DNA of 64,000 nucleotides, taken from NCBI GenBank assembly GCA_963721175.1, contig CAVRIG010000018.1:62001-126000 (forward strand). The letters are read 5' to 3'. Every line of letters starts with the position of its first letter. The first letter of the stretch is position 1. Positions 30,214 to 39,410 of this stretch are shown piece by piece. The notes beneath the pieces are model-generated. The model was not told the origin of the DNA. It did not search any database and saw only the letters and a program-made list of their open reading frames with translations. Source of the DNA: Aliishimia sp963721175 (GTDB taxonomy: Bacteria; Pseudomonadota; Alphaproteobacteria; Rhodobacterales; Rhodobacteraceae). The position numbers and the translations under genes were made by a program.

Positions 30214-31611
30214 TCAGCGGATCCTGTAGCGGTCTGGGTTGGGATAAGGGCGTGGCGGCGCGGCTTCGACCTCGGTGTCCGGCGTCAGTGCGCGGACATA
30301 GGTCCAGCCCCACCAGGCCGCGAGCGTGCCGGCGAGAGCGCCCGCGATGGCCTGTCCATAGATCACACCCGGTGCGCCGAAGGGTGTTGCCAGCAGGGCG
30401 GCGATGGGCCAACTCAGCACGCCGTGGTTCACCCAGTTGACGAGCGTGGATCGCCCCGGCTTGCCGAGATTGTTGAACGCGGCGTTGGAGACGAAGAGCG
30501 CGCCGACGAAGACGAAGCCGCCCACGCCGACCATCGTGAAGGCGCGCAACACCTGCACGCCCTGTCCGTCGAGCTCGAAGAGCCGGGCGATCGATGGTCC
30601 CGCGCTGGCCAGCAGCGCCCAGGCGGCGAGCGTGTAGATGGCGCAGAACACGATCGCGTCGCGGTAGGTGGAGCGCAAACGGCTCATATGCCCGGCCCCG
30701 AAATTCTGGCCGAAGATCCCGCCGATGGCGCCCGACAGCGCGAAGATGCCGCCGAAGACCAGCACCGTCAGGCGGCTCACTACGGCCCAGGCGGCGACCG
30801 CGTTGTCGCCGAACTGCGCCATGATCATGGTCAGCAGGTAGTTGCCCGCCGGCGTCGCCATCTGCGTCGCGATGGTGGGGATGGCCACCAGGATGAAGGG
30901 CCGGAACGCGGCTCGAATCGACGCCGCATCGGGCATCGCCAGAAGCCGCTCCTGCACCGCCGCGAACCAGAGGCCGAAACCCATGAGGAAAAAGCGGAAC
31001 ACCGACAGCCCGATCGCCGCCCCGTCGAGCCCGAGGTCCATCCAGATGATCAGGATCGGGTCGATCACCATCAGGATGATGCCGGAGAAGAAGGTGACGT
31101 ACATCGCCTTCGCCCCGAACCCGTCCGCCCTGAGCGCTCCGGAACTGACCATCGCGATGGCCATGGGCACCAGCGAAAAGACGGTCATCGCCAGATACCG
31201 CGCCGCGAGCCGCGCGGTCTCACCCTCCGCGCCCGCAAGGCCCACGAGATCGTGGCGGAAGGCGAAGACCAGGCTCGCCACGCCGAACTGGATCGCGGCG
31301 GAGATCGCCACCGCGGCGCCTGCACGCGACCGGGCCTCCTCCCGTGCGCCACGTCCGATGGCGCGGGACACGATCGCGGTGCCCGCGATCATAAGCCCGA
31401 TGCCGGAGGAGACGGAAAAGAACTGGATCGCATAGGCAAAGCCGATCGCCGCGACCAGTTGCGGGTCGCCCAGCTGACTGAGCCAGAAGAGGTTCGCCGC
31501 ATCGACCAGAAAGACGAAGGTGATCCCGAACGCGCCGGTCGCCGTCATCCGCACGACGTGACCCATGGTGGAGCCCGTGAGGAAGCGGCCCTGCGGCACT
31601 GCCTCGGTCAT
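30214..31611 (-). CDS. MATE-family multidrug/toxin exporter
   Basis: This 465-residue integral membrane protein with about 12 spans is of the MatE type. Features include an early conserved segment FVFLVDAANLFWLSQLGDP, the repeat-unit glycine/asparagine motif GAIGGIFGQNFGAG and a second-half start near residue 235. Such proteins export drugs or metabolites with Na+ or H+ antiport. Its start ATGA overlaps the stop of the MFS gene upstream (31608-31611), so the two transporters are translationally coupled. The substrate is unknown. Confidence 0.9.
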   Translation of the reverse strand: MTEAVPQGRFLTGSTMGHVVRMTATGAFGITFVFLVDAANLFWLSQLGDPQLVAAIGFAYAIQFFSVSSGIGLMIAGTAIVSRAIGRGAREEARSRAGAAVAISAAIQFGVASLVFAFRHDLVGLAGAEGETARLAARYLAMTVFSLVPMAIAMVSSGALRADGFGAKAMYVTFFSGIILMVIDPILIIWMDLGLDGAAIGLSVFRFFLMGFGLWFAAVQERLLAMPDAASIRAAFRPFILVAIPTIATQMATPAGNYLLTMIMAQFGDNAVAAWAVVSRLTVLVFGGIFALSGAIGGIFGQNFGAGHMSRLRSTYRDAIVFCAIYTLAAWALLASAGPSIARLFELDGQGVQVLRAFTMVGVGGFVFVGALFVSNAAFNNLGKPGRSTLVNWVNHGVLSWPIAALLATPFGAPGVIYGQAIAGALAGTLAAWWGWTYVRALTPDTEVEAAPPRPYPNPDRYRIR

Positions 31612-32850
31612 TCCGCGGGTGTCGCCAGCCGTTCGCCCAGCACGGTTTCATGTCCCGGCATCGGATGGCGCGGGATCAGCATGGCCAGCGCCAGCGAGGT
31701 CGCCGCCATGCCCGCGGCCATGAAGAACACCGCCGCCGGCGAAACCAGCCACAGCAGACCGAGCAGAACCGGCAGGAACACCGCGGCGATGTGGTTGATG
31801 GTGAAGGCGACCGCCGCGGTCGGGGCCATGTCGCCCGGATCACCGATCTTCTGGAAGTAGGTCTTGAGCGCCAGTGCCAGCCCGAAGAACACATGGTCGA
31901 TCACGTAGAGCGTCGCCGCGACCCAGAAGCCCCAGTCCGATGAAATAGACCCCGCCATAGGCGAGGAAGACGCAGACCAGTCCGAAATATTCGAACATCA
32001 GCGCGTTGCGTTCACCGTACCGCGCGACGATCCTGCCCAGGAACGGGGCCACGACGATGTTGATGACGAGATTGACGAGAAAGAGCGCCACGATCTCGTG
32101 CACCTGGAAGCCGAACTTCTCGACCATCATGAAGCCGGCGAAAACCATGAAGATCTGCCGCCGGGCCCCGGCCATGAACTGCAGCGCGTAGTAGAGCCAG
32201 TAGCGGCGGCGCAGCACCATCGTCTTCAGCTGCGGATGCGGCGCCTCGAACTGCGGATAGGCCAGCAGGGCGAAGACCGCGATTGCCACGGTGATGCCGC
32301 CGCCCGCCATGTAGACGGTGTTGTAGCTGAGCCCCAGCGGCTCCCACAGGATCATGATGACGAAATAGATGCAGAAGGTCGCTGCCGACCCGGCGGCCAG
32401 CAGCCAGCCCAGCATCTGCGGGGCGCGGTCCTTGGGCAGCCATTGCAGCTGCAGCGACTGGTTGACCGTCTCGTAATAGTGAAATCCGACCGAACTGAGG
32501 AAGGTCAGCACGAGTATTCCCGTCAGCTGCGGGAACTGCGCGGTCACCGCGGTCGCCACGCCGAGCAGGATCAGCGACACAAGCCCCAGCACCTGCTCGC
32601 GGATGAAAAGCAGGAGCACGATCACGCCGATGGCCAGGAACCCGGGGATCTCGCGGATGGTGTGCAGCAGGCCGATGTCGGACCCGTCGAAGGCCGCTGC
32701 CTCCTTGACAAAGTTGTTGAGCAGCGCGTTCCAGGTCGAGAAGGCAATGGGCATCGCCACCGCCATCAGGAACAGCAGAAACACCGGCTGCCGCCAGAAG
32801 GGCAGATCCCGCGCGTCCGCCAGGGGCATGATGTTCTTCAGCGGCGACAT
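31608..32850 (-). CDS. MFS-type transporter, one frameshift
   Basis: The protein of about 414 residues starts at ATG 32850 (MSPLKNIMPLADARDL) and shows about 12 hydrophobic spans of major facilitator type (FLLFLMAVAMPIAFSTWNAL, LGLVSLILLGVATAVTA, VALFLVNLVINIVVAPFLGR). Near 31940 the frame breaks, and the last two to three spans continue in another frame (LALKTYFQKIGDPGDMAP to GERLATPAE). It overlaps the MATE gene by ATGA. I do not recognise a characterised subfamily. A two-exporter operon suggests extrusion of a related compound, which is inference. Confidence 0.8.
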
Positions 32851-32916
32851 GATCTCGCCATTACGCCGGTTTGCCGGAGTTGGCGAGATGCAAAACCGCA
32901 CACGGTCTCCGCATTC

Positions 32917-32952
32917 CGCTCAATGCATCCGGATGGACAGATGCATTGAGCG
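32917..32952 (-). terminator. 13-bp hairpin between the small peptide gene and the MFS gene
   Basis: CGCTCAATGCATC (32917-32929) and GATGCATTGAGCG (32940-32952) are perfect reverse complements around a 10-nt loop. On the minus strand the stem starts 12 bases after the stop of the 59-residue peptide gene and ends 66 bases before the MFS start. There is no T-run after it, so it may be an mRNA-stabilising or attenuating stem rather than a full terminator. Confidence 0.6.
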
Positions 32953-32964
32953 CGAAGGGCCAGG

Positions 32965-33144
32965 TCACTTCGCGAGGCTGACGTGGCCCGCGTTGCCGTG
33001 CCATTGGGGCGCATCAGGGTCGTGCGGAGCGCCCCAGCTGAGGGCTACCAGAAGCGCCGCAGTCAAGACCCCCGCCGCAACGGCGACGGTGCCGCGGTGG
33101 ATGGAAGGGGCCAGCAGATTATGTTTGAGAGTGAGCGTGGTCAT
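32965..33144 (-). CDS. 59-residue single-span peptide upstream of the exporter pair
   Basis: This short gene reads MTTLTLKHNLLAPSIHRGTV and continues into a hydrophobic segment (VAVAAGVLTAALLVALSWG, residues about 20-38). It ends with a polar tail containing HDPDAPQWHGNAGHVSLAK. A good Shine-Dalgarno sequence, AGGA, lies 8 bases before ATG 33144, and a TTGATA-17-TGATTA promoter candidate lies about 53 bases upstream. It is on the same strand as the MFS-MATE pair, separated by a 13-bp hairpin. I know no family for it. A signal anchor with a His-containing periplasmic tail is a possible reading. Confidence 0.65.
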   Translation of the reverse strand: MTTLTLKHNLLAPSIHRGTVAVAAGVLTAALLVALSWGAPHDPDAPQWHGNAGHVSLAK

Positions 33145-33196
33145 GGTCGTTTCCTGTTCCTAAAAAGTCATGAAACGGAATTTACGCCTTCCCAAT

Positions 33197-33225
33197 TAAT
33201 CAGTAAAACGAAAGAATGATATCAA
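33197..33225 (-). promoter_or_regulatory. candidate sigma-70-type promoter of the small peptide gene
   Basis: On the minus strand TTGATA (33220-33225) and TGATTA (33197-33202) are separated by 17 bases in an unusually AT-rich stretch. The start codon of the 59-residue peptide lies 53 bases downstream. The -10 match is only moderate. Confidence 0.4.
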
Positions 33226-33247
33226 ATACATCACAGAACGTGATCAT

Positions 33248-35473
33248 TCAGAAGAAGCTCTGCGGATCGATGTCCACGGCGAGACGCAGATCGCCCTTGA
33301 TCCGGACTTGCGCGACCCACTTCGCAAGCGCCTGCTGCAAGGCGACACCCTTCGGCGCCTTGACCAGCAGCCGCACTCGGTGGCGGCCGCGGATGCGGGC
33401 GATGGGCGCCGGCGCGGGGCCGAAGACCTGCGCGCCGACCTGGCGGAGCGGCGCGTCGTTGCGCGCCAGCAGGTTGCCCGCGTCGAAGACCTGCGCCACG
33501 TCCGGCCCGCTGAGGATGATGCCGGCCATCCTGCCATAGGGCGGCACGCCCGCCGCCTCGCGCTCGGCCGCCTCCGCCCGCCAGAACCCTTCCTCGTCGC
33601 CGGAGAGAATCGCGCGGATCACCGGATGTTCGGGCTGGAAGGTCTGGAGCAGCGCCACGCCCTGCGCCTCCACCCGGCCCGCGCGTCCCGCGACCTGGCG
33701 CATGAGCTGGAACGTCCGTTCGGCCGCGCGCAGGTCCGATCCCTGCAGCCCGAGGTCGGCATCGATCACACCGACCAGTGTCAGCTTCGGAAAATTGTGC
33801 CCCTTCGCCACGAGTTGCGTGCCGATGATGATGTCCGCGCCGCCCTCCGCGATGCTCTCGATCTCCGCCTTCAGCGCGCGGGCGGAGCCGAAGAGGTCCG
33901 ACGACAGCACGGCGATATGCGCATCGGGGAAAACGCTGGCCGCCTCCTCCTGCAGACGCTCCACCCCGGGACCGACCGCAGCCAGCCGTCCTTCGACGCC
34001 GCAGGACGGGCAGGCATCGGGCATCGGCACGCTCTCGCCGCATTGGTGGCACATCAGCCGCTTCAGGAACCGATGCTCGACCATCCGCGCGTCGCAGTGC
34101 GCGCAGCCCACCTGATGCCCGCAGGCCCGGCAGAGCGTCACCGGCGCATAGCCCCGGCGGTTGAGGAACAAGAGCGCCTGCTCGCCCCGTTCCATGCGAT
34201 CCTTCACCGCGCGCTCCAGCGTAGGCGAGATCCAGCGGCTCGACGGCAGACGTTCCTCGCGCATGTCGATGGTGGACATCTTCGGCATGACAGCGGCGCC
34301 GAACCGCGCCTCCAGATCGATGCGCCGGTACTTGCCCGCCTGCGCATTGGCCCAACTCTCGAGGCTCGGCGTGGCGGAGGCGAGCACCACCTGTGCCCCG
34401 CAGATCGAGGCCCGAAGCACGGCCATGTCGCGGGCATTGTAGAGCACGCCGTCCTCCTGCTTGTAGGAGCTGTCGTGTTCCTCGTCGACGACGATCAGCC
34501 CGAGGTCGCGGAACGGCAGGAAGAGCGCCGACCGCGCTCCCACAACGAACTGTGCGCCGCCGGTGCCGACCATCCGCCAAATGCGGCGGCGCTCAGTCAT
34601 CGTGGCGCCCGAATGCCATTCGGCGGGCCGCGCGCCGAAACGCTCCTCCACCCGTGCCAGAAATTCCGCCGTCAGCGCGATCTCCGGCAGCAGCACCAGC
34701 GCCTGCCTGCCTTGCGCGAGGCAACTCGCGACGGCCTCCAGGTAGACTTCCGTCTTGCCGGAGCCGGTGACGCCGCGCAGCAGGGTCGTGCCATACTTCC
34801 CGTCGCGCAGCCCTGTGCGCAACACTTCTGCCGCGGCCGCCTGATCCTCCGTCAGTTCCTTGCCAGGCCGGGCCGGGTCGAGCGGCAGGAAGGGCGTGTC
34901 GCGCGGTGCCTCCTCCTCGCTCACGGCGCCCTGTTTCACCAAGCCCTTGATGACCGAACTCGTCACGCCGGCCAGCTCCGCCAACTCCTTCAACGTGAAG
35001 CTCAGATCGCCGTATTCGGCCAGCAGCGCCAGCACGCGCCTCCGCGCGTCGGTCATCCGGTCGGGCTCCCCAGCGCCACGCCGATAGACCTTGCGCATCG
35101 AGGGCGGATCGCCCAGCCCCGGCGCACGGGTGGCCAGCCGCAGCATCGCCGGCATCGGGGTCAGCGTGTAGGCGGCGGCCTTCTCGAGGAAGTCCCGCAT
35201 CTCCGCCCGCATGGGTGCTGCATCGAGAACCCGGTTCACGGCCCGGACCTTCGCCGGGTCCCAATCGCCGCGTCCCGACCCCCAGACCACGCCCAGCACC
35301 TTGCGCGGACCCAGCGGCACCTCCACGAACGCGCCGAGCCAGCAGCCGCCCTCCGGCGCGCGATAATCCAGCTTCCGGTCCAGCGGTTGCGTCGTCAGCA
35401 CGGCCACCAGTTCACCGGCTTCGAACGCGTCGGGCACATCGCCGGCCGCACTGTCAGATAGGGTTTCGGTCAT
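33248..35473 (-). CDS. priA: primosomal replication-restart helicase PriA
   Basis: PriA recognises stalled forks and reloads the replisome. From ATG 35473 the protein has 741 residues: a 3'-end-binding domain (LDYRAPEGGCWLGAFVEVPL), Walker A LLRGVTGSGKTEVYLEA, DEEH box IVVDEEHDSSYKQEDG, and the zinc-binding insertion with cysteines in CRACGHQVGCAHCDARM and CHQCGESVPMPDACPSCG. QVAGRAGRVEAQGVAL is helicase motif VI. It is divergent from fsa with 59 bases between the two starts. Confidence 0.97.
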   Translation of the reverse strand: MTETLSDSAAGDVPDAFEAGELVAVLTTQPLDRKLDYRAPEGGCWLGAFVEVPLGPRKVLGVVWGSGRGDWDPAKVRAVNRVLDAAPMRAEMRDFLEKAAAYTLTPMPAMLRLATRAPGLGDPPSMRKVYRRGAGEPDRMTDARRRVLALLAEYGDLSFTLKELAELAGVTSSVIKGLVKQGAVSEEEAPRDTPFLPLDPARPGKELTEDQAAAAEVLRTGLRDGKYGTTLLRGVTGSGKTEVYLEAVASCLAQGRQALVLLPEIALTAEFLARVEERFGARPAEWHSGATMTERRRIWRMVGTGGAQFVVGARSALFLPFRDLGLIVVDEEHDSSYKQEDGVLYNARDMAVLRASICGAQVVLASATPSLESWANAQAGKYRRIDLEARFGAAVMPKMSTIDMREERLPSSRWISPTLERAVKDRMERGEQALLFLNRRGYAPVTLCRACGHQVGCAHCDARMVEHRFLKRLMCHQCGESVPMPDACPSCGVEGRLAAVGPGVERLQEEAASVFPDAHIAVLSSDLFGSARALKAEIESIAEGGADIIIGTQLVAKGHNFPKLTLVGVIDADLGLQGSDLRAAERTFQLMRQVAGRAGRVEAQGVALLQTFQPEHPVIRAILSGDEEGFWRAEAAEREAAGVPPYGRMAGIILSGPDVAQVFDAGNLLARNDAPLRQVGAQVFGPAPAPIARIRGRHRVRLLVKAPKGVALQQALAKWVAQVRIKGDLRLAVDIDPQSFF

Positions 35474-35532
35474 CCTCCGCTTGAGGTAAAGGCAGATCGA
35501 AGTCACGCCAAGCCATCAACGGAGCGCACCCC

Positions 35533-36186
35533 ATGAAATTCTTCGTCGACACCGCCGATATCGACGCTATCGCCGAACTCAACGAACTTGGCATGGTCGA
35601 CGGGGTGACCACCAATCCCTCGCTGATCATGAAATCGGGGCGCGACATCCTCGAGGTCACAAAGGAGATCTGCGACATGGTCGCGGGTCCGGTCAGCGCC
35701 GAGGTCATCGCGATCAAGTCCGACGACATGATCGCCGAAGGGCGCAAGCTCGCCAAGATCGCCGACAACATCGCGGTGAAGGTCCCGCTCACCTGGGACG
35801 GGCTCAAGGCCTGCAAGGTGCTGACGGACGAAGGCAACATGGTCAACGTGACGCTCTGCTTTTCGCCCAATCAGGCGCTGCTGGCGGCCAAGGCGGGTGC
35901 CACCTTCATCTCTCCGTTCATCGGGCGGCTCGACGACATCAACCTCGACGGGATGGAATTGATCTCGGATATCCGCACGATCTACGACAATTACGGCTTC
36001 GAGACGCAGATCCTCGCGGCGTCGATCCGATCGGCCAACCACGTCGCCGAAGCAGCGCGCATCGGTGCAGACGTCATGACCGCCCCGCCGGAGGTGATCC
36101 ACAAGCTGGCCTCCCATCCGCTGACCGACAAGGGGCTGGACGCCTTCCTGAAGGATGCGAAATCGGCCGGAATCAAGATCGTCTGA
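35533..36186 (+). CDS. fsa: transaldolase / fructose-6-phosphate aldolase-type (TalC/Fsa family)
   Basis: The 217-residue protein belongs to the small transaldolase family, which runs the non-oxidative pentose phosphate pathway or cleaves fructose 6-phosphate. The Schiff-base lysine lies in IAVKVPLTWDG near residue 85. MKFFVDTADIDAIAELNELG and VDGVTTNPSLIMKSGRD are the usual N-terminal motifs, and QILAASIRSANHVAEAA is the later phosphate-binding region. Which of the two reactions it favours cannot be told here. The order priA / fsa-DUF484-xerC is one I recall from related genomes. Confidence 0.93.
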   Translation: MKFFVDTADIDAIAELNELGMVDGVTTNPSLIMKSGRDILEVTKEICDMVAGPVSAEVIAIKSDDMIAEGRKLAKIADNIAVKVPLTWDGLKACKVLTDEGNMVNVTLCFSPNQALLAAKAGATFISPFIGRLDDINLDGMELISDIRTIYDNYGFETQILAASIRSANHVAEAARIGADVMTAPPEVIHKLASHPLTDKGLDAFLKDAKSAGIKIV

Positions 36187-36345
36187 ACCCATATGCGTCG
36201 GTGACGCGCCTACGCCCCTCTGTCGTTCGACGCGTGACGTCTTTGCGCAACATCGCGCGCATTTTTCCGTGCCGCCGGCCATAAAAAGGGCGCGCATCGG
36301 GTGTTGTCTCGTGCTAGGTTCGCCGAAAAACAGATCGAGGCAGAG

Positions 36346-37053
36346 ATGAGCAGCAGCCCGCAATTCAATGACGCCCTGCGCGAGGCGATCATACAGCGAC
36401 CCGATGTGATTCTGGACGATCACGACCTGATGCAGGCGTTGATTCTGGCCAATGAACGCAACATGGGCACCAATATCGTCGACCTGCGCGGGATCGCGAT
36501 GGAACGGCTGGAACACAGGCTCGACCGCTTGGAGGACACCCACCGATCGGTCATCGCGGCGGCCTATGACAATCTCGCCGGGACCAACCAGGTGCATCGC
36601 GCCGTGCTGCGCATGCTGGATCCTGTCTCCTTCGAACCCTTCCTGCACAATCTTGGCGGCGAAGTCGCCCAGATCCTGCGCGTCGATTGTGTCCGGCTGG
36701 TCCTGGAAACGATGCAGACGACGCCCGATTCCGCCATCGACGAATTCGACGATGTGCTGGCCGTGGCGCCTCCCGGCTATGCCGATACCTACATCACCCA
36801 GGGGCGCGATATCGCGCCGCAGCAGGTGACCCTCCGCCAGGTGCCGCAGGGGTCGCCGGTGATCTACTGCGAACGGGCCGACAAGATCCGCTCCGAAGCC
36901 TGCCTGAAGCTGGACCTGGGCGAGGGGTGTCTGCCCGGGCTCCTGGTTCTGGGGTCGGAGGATCCGAACATGTTCGCGCCGCAGCACGGCACCGACCTGC
37001 TCGCGTTCTTCGCCGGCGTGTTCGAGCGTGCGATGCGCCGCTGGCTGTCGTGA
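36346..37053 (+). CDS. DUF484 family protein
   Basis: The 235-residue protein from ATG 36346 has the DUF484 pattern: a short helical N-terminus (ALREAIIQRPDVILDDHDLM), a coiled-coil helix (MERLEHRLDRLEDTHRS) and a GAF-like domain (SPVIYCERADKIRSEACLKL, LPGLLVLGSEDPNMFAPQHG). DUF484 genes sit upstream of xerC in many proteobacteria, and here the stop overlaps the xerC start (GTGA). Function is unknown; a link to chromosome dimer resolution is suggested only by this association. Confidence 0.9.
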   Translation: MSSSPQFNDALREAIIQRPDVILDDHDLMQALILANERNMGTNIVDLRGIAMERLEHRLDRLEDTHRSVIAAAYDNLAGTNQVHRAVLRMLDPVSFEPFLHNLGGEVAQILRVDCVRLVLETMQTTPDSAIDEFDDVLAVAPPGYADTYITQGRDIAPQQVTLRQVPQGSPVIYCERADKIRSEACLKLDLGEGCLPGLLVLGSEDPNMFAPQHGTDLLAFFAGVFERAMRRWLS

Positions 37054-37991
37054 GTGGCGCGGAACTCCTGATCTCCCCCGCCGCGCGCGACGCGCTGCAG
37101 ACCTGGCTCGATCACCAGCGCGCGCTGAACGGCGCGTCCCGGAACACGATCACGGCCTATTCCGGCGATCTCGCGGATTTCCTCGCGTTCATGACCGAAC
37201 ACAGCGGCGAGCGTCAGGGTCTGGGCGCACTCGCGAGGATCGGAGTGTCGGACATGCGCGCCTGGATGGCCCGGACGCGGGGCAGCGGCGTCGGCGCGCG
37301 GTCGCTCGCGCGCAAACTTTCCGCGGTCAAGTCCTTCTACCGCTGGCTGGCCGAACGCGAAGGGTTCGAGCCGACCGCGGTCCTGTCGGCGCGGGCGCCG
37401 AAATTCCAGAAGAAACTGCCGCGCCCGCTGGCCGAGGACGCCGCGCGGAACATGATCGACACGGTCACGCTGCAATCCGCGCAAGCCTGGGTTGGCGCGC
37501 GCGACGCGGCGGTGCTGACGCTGCTCTGGGGGTGCGGATTGCGCATCTCCGAAGCGTTGGGGCTCTGCGGACGTGATGCGCCACTGAGCGAAACCCTCCG
37601 GATCGTGGGCAAGGGCAGCAAGGAGCGGCTGGTGCCGGTCCTGCCGGTCGCGCGCCGTGCGGTGGACGATTATCTTGCCATCTGCCCCTATCCGATCGAA
37701 CCCACGGCACCGCTCTTTCGCGCGATCCGGGGCGGCGCGCTCAGCCCTCGCACGATCCAGGCCGTGATGCAGAAGGCCCGGATGCAGCTGGGCCTCCCGG
37801 CCTCGGCCACGCCGCACGCGATGCGCCACTCCTTCGCCACGCATCTGCTCGGGGCCGGCGGCGACCTGCGTACGATCCAGGAGCTTCTGGGCCACGCCAG
37901 CCTGTCGACCACGCAGGCCTACACCTCCGTGGACGCAGCACGGCTGATGGATGTATACGCGGCGGCTCACCCCAGGGCACGCCGCAGCTGA
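37050..37991 (+). CDS. xerC: tyrosine recombinase XerC
   Basis: XerC acts with XerD at dif to resolve chromosome dimers. GTG 37050 overlaps the DUF484 stop and gives 313 residues. The SAM-like core-binding domain (LQTWLDHQRALNGASRNTIT) is followed by the catalytic domain with arginine in WGCGLRISEALGL, lysine in GKGSKERLVPVLP, HAMRHSFATHL (HxxR), the second histidine in LLGHASLSTTQAYT, and the nucleophilic tyrosine in that same motif. All catalytic residues are present. Confidence 0.96.
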   Translation: MSGAELLISPAARDALQTWLDHQRALNGASRNTITAYSGDLADFLAFMTEHSGERQGLGALARIGVSDMRAWMARTRGSGVGARSLARKLSAVKSFYRWLAEREGFEPTAVLSARAPKFQKKLPRPLAEDAARNMIDTVTLQSAQAWVGARDAAVLTLLWGCGLRISEALGLCGRDAPLSETLRIVGKGSKERLVPVLPVARRAVDDYLAICPYPIEPTAPLFRAIRGGALSPRTIQAVMQKARMQLGLPASATPHAMRHSFATHLLGAGGDLRTIQELLGHASLSTTQAYTSVDAARLMDVYAAAHPRARRS

Positions 37992-38146
37992 AACAGTCGC
38001 ATCGGCTGCATGATCCTCGCTGTGCCAAACACATAGAACCTATCACGCATGGCGTCAGGCCGCAGGCCTGTCCGCTGAATCGCGGCTGACCCGACCGGAC
38101 TCAATTGACGATTGCACCCGGCGCCCGCATATACGATGACCACGCC

Positions 38147-38842
38147 ATGACACCACGTTTCGCTGCCCTCCTGGTCCACCTCCTGACTGCGACCGGCGCC
38201 GTCTTTGCGATGTTGGCCATGCTCGAAGCGGTCCAGCAGGACTGGGCCATGATGTATGTCTGGCTGGTCGTGGCCTTCGCGGTCGACGGCATCGACGGGC
38301 CGCTGGCCCGCAAGACCGACATCAAGACCAATGCGCCGGAATTCGACGGCGTCCTGCTCGATCTCATCATCGACTACCTGACCTACGTCTTCATCCCGGC
38401 CTTCGCCCTCTTCTCCTCGGGGCTGATGGACGGCTGGTCGGGTTGGGTCATGATCATCCTGATCACCTTCGGCAGCGCCATGTACTTCGCCGACACCCGC
38501 ATGAAGACGAAGGACAATTCCTTTGCCGGCTTTCCCGGCTGCTGGAACATGGTCGTGGTCGTCTTCTTCGCGCTGGAGCCTGGCTGGGCCACCTGCCTCG
38601 CGCTGGTCACCGTTCTGGCCGTCGCCATGTTCCTGCCGATCAAGTTCATCCACCCGGTGCGCACGGAGCGCTGGCGGATGGTAAATCTCCCGATGACTCT
38701 GGCCTGGACGTTCTTCGCCGGATGGGCCGCGTGGGTCGATTTCCACCCCGAAAGCTGGGCCGGGTGGGGCCTGACGCTGACATCGCTTTATCTGGTCGCG
38801 GCGGGCGGGGTGCAGCAACTCATCCACGGCCCCGACGGCTGA
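38147..38842 (+). CDS. pcs: phosphatidylcholine synthase (CDP-alcohol phosphatidyltransferase family)
   Basis: Pcs condenses choline with CDP-diacylglycerol in the inner membrane, a one-step route to phosphatidylcholine found in many alphaproteobacteria. The 231-residue protein from ATG 38147 has about seven to eight spans and the acidic active-site pattern DGIDGPLARK...FDGVLLDLIIDYLTYVF, the Pcs variant of the CDP-alcohol motif. The later segment GCWNMVVVVFFALEP is also typical. A longer TTG start at 38105 is possible but unlikely. The gene is monocistronic by appearance and convergent with ogt. Confidence 0.92.
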   Translation: MTPRFAALLVHLLTATGAVFAMLAMLEAVQQDWAMMYVWLVVAFAVDGIDGPLARKTDIKTNAPEFDGVLLDLIIDYLTYVFIPAFALFSSGLMDGWSGWVMIILITFGSAMYFADTRMKTKDNSFAGFPGCWNMVVVVFFALEPGWATCLALVTVLAVAMFLPIKFIHPVRTERWRMVNLPMTLAWTFFAGWAAWVDFHPESWAGWGLTLTSLYLVAAGGVQQLIHGPDG

Positions 38843-38918
38843 TCCACAGGCTTTTCCACAGAGGGCGTATGCCGATCCGCGCTGCGCGGCCCCCACGCCG
38901 CGGCGCCGAGCCGTGGTC

Positions 38919-39389
38919 TCAGATCAGCAGGCCCGCGGCCCGCTCATGGCGCAGCAGGGCGACCTTCGTCTCCACGCCCGCGCCACCAGAAAAGCCGATC
39001 AGCTTGCCATGCGCACCCATCACACGGTGGCACGGAATGATAACCGGGATCGGGTTCCGTCCACAGGCCTGACCGACAGCCTGGGCGGACGCGTTCACCT
39101 GCTCGGCGATCTCGCCGTAGGTGCGGGTTGAACCGAACGGGATTCTGGACATCTCCTCACAGACCGCCCGGACCAGTTTCGCGCCCGTCACGCGCAGCGG
39201 CAGGTCGAACTCGGTGAGGTCACCGGCCTCGTACGCCTGCATCTGGTCATGTGCCCGCCGCAGAAGATCCGTCTCGTCGGGGTGGGCGGCATGTCCCCAC
39301 GTCACCGAACATATCGCGCCGTCGGCCTCCATGAGGCATAGCGGGCCAAAGCGGGTATAGAGGGAAAGCTGTGCCATGATCGCGAACAT
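38919..39389 (-). CDS. ogt: methylated-DNA--protein-cysteine S-methyltransferase
   Basis: Ogt repairs O6-alkylguanine by transferring the alkyl group to its own cysteine. The 156-residue protein has the N-terminal domain (LSLYTRFGPLCLMEADGA), RIPFGSTRTYGEIAEQV and the active site PVIIPCHRVMGAHGKLIGFSG, with the acceptor cysteine in PCHRV. An alternative start four codons later (ATG 39377) is possible; neither has a clear ribosome site. No AdaA-like DNA-binding domain is attached. Confidence 0.94.
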   Translation of the reverse strand: MFAIMAQLSLYTRFGPLCLMEADGAICSVTWGHAAHPDETDLLRRAHDQMQAYEAGDLTEFDLPLRVTGAKLVRAVCEEMSRIPFGSTRTYGEIAEQVNASAQAVGQACGRNPIPVIIPCHRVMGAHGKLIGFSGGAGVETKVALLRHERAAGLLI

Positions 39390-39410
39390 AGTCGCGCGCG
39401 GGCCTGCCGC

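Noticed and set aside
38840..38860. Two DnaA-box-like 9-mers (TGATCCACA and TTTTCCACA) after pcs
   Set aside because: Each is one base off the consensus, only two occur, and there is no AT-rich unwinding region or replication gene nearby. Not enough for an origin.
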